Source: Escallonia rubra (lineage: Eukaryota > Streptophyta > Magnoliopsida > Escalloniales > Escalloniaceae). From it: DNA of 64,000 nt. Shown piece by piece: positions 59,745 to 64,000 of this stretch; the first letter of the stretch is position 1; each line of letters opens with the position of its first letter. A program made the position numbers and the translations under genes. The notes under the pieces were generated by a model. It was given only the letters and a program-made list of their open reading frames with translations. It did not search any database and was not told where the DNA came from. The stretch spans positions 186,001 to 250,000 of the forward strand of contig JAVXUO010002601.1 of the NCBI GenBank assembly GCA_033065855.1, given 5' to 3'.

Positions 59745-59911
59745 TCATAAGAAGTGCAAAAATCTAGCAACCAAAAAAGGAAAAAGGGAACCCGTGTAGA
59801 ACGAGAATCTCGCTTTCCTAGACAGAAGAACCTCTTACAAAAAGAGTAGTTTGCTGGTCTGTTTTACTCTCTCTTCATCTTCTGCTCTCACTATCAAAAT
59901 CCACCAAAGAT
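59745..59911 (+). promoter_or_regulatory. Short remaining upstream region of the SHH1-like gene
   Basis: Only 167 bp separate the element's right target-site copy from the ATG. It includes a CT-rich stretch at 59865-59895 (CTCTCTTCATCTTCTGCTCTC) typical of a plant leader. No TATA box is obvious. The core promoter must lie here or within the transposon. Confidence 0.45.
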
Positions 59912-62900
59912 ATGTATTGGTTCGAATCAACAGGTACTGGAGATGACACCCCTGAATTTACCCTCGCCGAGGTAAAATCTTTTACATTTCCGTCAATTAC
60001 CTTCAATACTCCCTCTTTCGATTCATCCACCAATTAATGAGCTCTTTCCCACCCACCTCCCTCTTTCGATTCATCCACCAATTATCGATGTCTTTGCATT
60101 TCTGCATGTCGCTCTTCTTACTTGTCTACCCCAGATGTTACCCATCAATCAACGTTCTTGTTTTTTTTGTTTTTCTTTTCTGGAATCTTAGTGGCATTTT
60201 ACTAAGAATGTTGATGCACCACAAGTTTGCCGCGTTCTCCTATCTGTTGTAAAATTGCCTTTATACCCACTTCTTGCATTGTGATTGCACTTACATGCCA
60301 TGCCATTTGTGAACCAAGTATCTAGGATAAGTCTTTCTTTGTAGTTGTATTGCGCATCAGTTTGCTACTTAATGCTGTGTGTGCGTTTCTAGCCAGTGCA
60401 GTGACCGTTGATCTCTATTTGAAGTAGTATCTTACAATCCTTTTATGGAAACATGAAAGTAATGGTTTACTTTACTTCATAGATCATGGAGATGGAGAAC
60501 TTCTATAAGGAATTAGGTGAAAAATCACTCAGTTGGGAGTTCTGTCGAGAACTTGCAATCACTTTCAGGTAACCTTTATTGGAGGAATATTAGATGTATA
60601 AGACATGTATTTGGACGCCTATTTGTTTTACTTTCTATCCTGGAAACATGAAACTTTTTGTTTCTTTGACCTGCTCGATTTTCACAGTGGCTCAACTCAT
60701 CGTACTGGAAAATCTGCCATAAAAGGGGAACAGGTTCTTCTTTTACCTTTCATAATTCTTTTTTCTGACTTTGTATGAGCTTTTTCCGATTGAGTCGTTA
60801 TGCTGTAGGTTCAAGATTGGTTCCAAGACAAGCAGAGAAAATTAGCTGCTAAATTTGCCCTCGGAGAAGTTGTTGCTCCTTCAGATGCAACACTAACAAA
60901 GAATGCACCGGATAATTTTTCGCTTCTTTCCCTCAAAGAACTCGCTGATTCACGGAAACGAAAGAGTGCAGCTGAAATTCTTCAAAAACCTAAAGGTTCA
61001 TTTCTGTGTCAGCATGAGTTCAAACATCTTAGATTTTTTATACTCATCATGATTTGCAGACAAACTATTCTGTAACTTACACTTTCAATGTGGTATTATA
61101 AAATTTGGAAGCAAGGGAGAGAGGGAGGGAGGGACTCTGCAATGTGTATCTAATTTCTCTACATCTTTTAACGGATTTCACTGTGTAGTTCATATAAGAA
61201 TATAGTCATCCATGTCTCCTTCCAAGACTATATACTACTATTCTTTACTCTACTATTAGCCGAAGAACATATGAGATCATTTATCACGGAGAGAAGCCTG
61301 ATTGCGGGAAATTTTCAGCTACATATAGAATTGATTCCAACTATGATCTCAATATATCTATATATTCTATAAACCTTATTTAAGTTTTGAGACCCCATGT
61401 TTTCTAGGCCTGTAAGAAGTTTTGTTTATAGCTCTTGAAATGCAAAGCTTTCAGGTAGTAGTTGGTCCGCCCCTTTACCGTAACTATCTGTACAACATTA
61501 ATTCTTCTGCAGGTGAAAGAGTTGCAGAGCTTTCAGAGTTGATTTTTGAAGCTCTATCATCGAAGGATTGTGCGTGGTGAGCATGCATTTAGGCGAATTC
61601 AGTGAACACTAAATGTCTTGCTGAAATTTTAGGCCTGAACAGAGAACAGACGAGTTAAGATGTTAAAGCAGTCGGATTTGACATCAAACTATCCTCCCAT
61701 TCCCCCCCCCCCCTCCCCCAACCCAATAAAAAAAGTTCCTGCTACCGACTCTCACTTTCCTGCGGAGCATTTGATCAAAATTCAATTGATTTTCTTATAA
61801 ACATTAGCAGATCAGACATGTATAGAAAGACATAAAGCAGTGTCAATCTACACTTGTTGCACACCTAGTTATATCTTCAGCTGGTAAAATTAATAGCCAA
61901 CTGGTTTCTCCCATTCTAGGTATGATGTTGGTGCGTTCCTCAACTATAGAGTTCTTAGTTCGGGCGAGCTTGTAAGATCCTTCATCCACAAAGTCTATGT
62001 AGTCCTTTTCCCTTTCTTGTGATGATTGTTAAATTTGATGCAGTGAGTTTCTCTATATTTATGGTTTTGCGTTTCGTCTACATAGCTGGAATTTTATCTT
62101 GTTTCTGTAGTTTGGCAAAGTAGTTTTTTATCCTTGTAATGTAATCAAATCTTTTTCAATGGTGGGTTGTTAATTTGAATCCTGCAATATTATGGTTTGA
62201 CTGAGATACTAAGCTTCTGCTTCTTTCATCAAAGCGCTAATGGGTTCTCCATGGAAATACGCCATTTGCGATATTCCAATGGTTGAAGGACCTCAACCCT
62301 CCACATAAAAGTGTGGTGCACATGCCAACGTTGAATGGCATTGTTATTAGATATTGGGTTTCGTGCCATCTTGTTTTGATATAGTCCGACCTTCTGCTGT
62401 TCTTTATAATGATTTTCAAGAGACATTCAATTTGGTTCCTTTCTCCTTATAGTTTATCTCGTTTATAATTACAAAAGGCCAATTGTTACTCTAAAGTGGT
62501 AAGTTGGATAGAGTGGCACACAATTACTAATTACAGGAACTTTCTAGTTTAGAGTTGTATCAGACTCTTTATGAGGACGGGTGAGTGGATTGGGGTGAGG
62601 ACAGGAGAGAGTACAAGTATTCATGGAATGGAACGTCAGAATATTCTTCACGGTGTTGACAATATGCCTTCACCAATCCCTGGAAGAAAGAAGAAAAGCA
62701 TCCAATACGACAAGCACCTTGTTCACTATTGTGTACTGATGGATGGCAGCCCCTTTATTAATCGGTGAGATCATTCCACTGGCAATTGAACGTCACTCCT
62801 GAGTCCCGATATTCCCAGTTGTTGTCACCAAAACCTCTCCCTCTGCTGACACATGAGGAAGTACCTTGCCAAGTGCTTGCCTTCTACTCCATCAGTAAGA

Positions 62901-63737
62901 TGAAAATTTTATGAACTTGTGTAGGACATGCCAAAGCTTTGTGTATTTTAAAAAATTGCGCATCCAGTAACCTTACAGCATAAACCGAAGTTTATCCCTA
63001 GTGATTTGAGAGCAACCCGCCCGGCAGTTGCATGGTTCGAGTCTCGCAATCCCTCTCTCCCAGCAAGTTTTGTGCATAAAAGATGCTCTCAAAATTAACC
63101 CTCGTAAAAAATGTAACTTTGTCCAGTCATCGTGGTGTGGTAGAAGTAACTATTAAATTTCTTGGAAATCTTATGTAACTTTTGCAGGAAGCTCGGGTGA
63201 GATTTGCTGGTTTTCGTAATGTGGAAGATGAATGGGTCAATGTAAGACGGGCAGTGAGAGAGCGTTCAATTCCTCTAGAACCTTCAGAGTGTCACAGGGT
63301 CAAAGCTGGAGATCTTGTGCTATGCTTCAGGGTAATACATCCTTCTCCTTTCCATCTACAGTTAACATTGACACTGTTCAATCTTGTGAGAAGAAGATGA
63401 CCTTTCAAATACTCAACACGATGCTACGTCAGCGTAGAATGAAACAGGCGACAGGCACCAAATGTTCTTTTGGGTTGCGGCTTTATTTTATTTTTTTTAA
63501 TTTTCAGGAAAGTGATGACAATGCATTGTACTGTGACGCGTACATTCTGGAAGTTCAGAGACTAATGCACGAGGTCACAGATTGCAGCTGCATCTTTGTG
63601 GTTCGCTATGCCTTGGATAATGTCGAGGTAGAATAATGAATTAAGAGCTCTCCTCTCTTAAGGTCATAATACCTAATTCTATCTCTGTATTACAGGCAGA
63701 AGTTCCATTAAGCAGTATATGTTGCAGGCCAACGTAA
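59912..63737 (+). CDS. SHH1: SAWADEE homeodomain protein, SHH1/DTF1-like
   Basis: Nine exons, 59912-59971, 60483-60568, 60688-60733, 60809-60995, 61513-61576, 61920-61971, 63188-63331, 63508-63627 and 63696-63737, join in phase to 266 residues, close to Arabidopsis SHH1 (258) and shorter than SHH2. An N-terminal homeodomain includes the recognition helix [12 protein letters not shown] (about residues 65-76). The C-terminal half is a SAWADEE domain: [54 protein letters not shown] and a final CCRP, including Cys/His residues of the zinc site. In Arabidopsis SHH1 reads H3K9 methylation with unmethylated H3K4 and recruits RNA polymerase IV for 24-nt siRNA production in RNA-directed DNA methylation. 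All splice sites are GT-AG. Intron 6 is 1.2 kb and holds a tRNA-like B-box motif near 63032, perhaps a SINE remnant. Confidence 0.93.
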
Positions 63738-64000
63738 TAGTTTTCTAGCTTGCTTGTTATGAACTCCAACAACATAACTACATAAGCATCGGTGGAAACT
63801 GGAAAGAGAACTGCCAATGGAGAAATCATTTCCCTTTGCTGTAAAGTACCGCACTGAAGATACTTGTGGGAGCTTTAACTCGTAGAAAATGTTGCATTTG
63901 TAGCTTAGGTGGTGAACATTGTGGCAGGATGCTGATTAATGATCTGATCCTGTCTTCGTCTAGGTTGAGGGGTGGGGATGAAACTATCCATGTGCAACAC
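63738..64000 (+). other. 3' flank of the SHH1-like gene
   Basis: Probable 3' UTR and downstream DNA. No clear AATAAA signal was fixed and no other gene begins before the window ends. Confidence 0.5.

Noticed and set aside
62571..62768. Extra SHH1 exon within intron 6
   Set aside because: The ORF has no similarity to the SAWADEE domain, and joining exon 6 directly to exon 7 preserves both phase and domain continuity.

Overview
This window is nuclear DNA from a flowering plant, most likely a eudicot. Genes are split by many GT-AG introns, intergenic DNA is AT-rich and loaded with transposons, and the proteins are plant-specific: PDR-type ABCG transporters and a SAWADEE homeodomain protein. The exact species cannot be read from the sequence. 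No tRNA, rRNA or CRISPR array was found.

Layout. (1) Positions 1-20040, minus strand: two PDR/ABCG full-size transporter genes in tandem. The first is cut by the left edge. The second is complete with 22 intact exons (8802-19740) and looks like the ABCG36/PDR8/PEN3 group. Exons 2-8 have identical lengths in both, so they are tandem duplicates. (2) Positions 20040-44040: a gene-poor block built from a segmental duplication (about 23.8-34.1 kb and 35.15-41.45 kb). It has been broken up by a hAT-like MITE, a Mutator-like MITE, a 2.1 kb solo LTR carrying a 66-68 bp minisatellite, a Mutator-like element with 207 bp terminal inverted repeats, and a hAT-like element inside a roughly 500 bp tandem repeat. 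Most of the element ends and target-site duplications can be read to the base. At 36179-37383 a captured coding fragment forms a near-perfect inverted repeat with about 580 bp arms and a 39 bp loop. (3) Positions 44043-52015, minus strand: a tandem duplication of about 3.45 kb, each copy carrying a small twin CX9C (CHCH-type) protein gene. Only the right-hand copy keeps the non-coding leader exon. (4) 54376-56296, plus strand: a three-exon 2-oxoglutarate dioxygenase-like gene in which, by my alignment, the iron and 2OG ligands are all replaced. (5) 58795-59735: a GC-rich Mutator-like element. (6) 59912-63737, plus strand: a complete nine-exon SHH1/DTF1-like gene for RNA-directed DNA methylation, starting about 170 bp downstream of that element.

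The genes do not form a functional unit. The themes worth following are the inverted-repeat locus, a natural source of double-stranded RNA if transcribed, and the transposon lying against the promoter of a gene whose product recruits the small-RNA machinery to silenced DNA. Exon borders were assigned by eye from reading frame, phase and splice dinucleotides; no alignment program was run.
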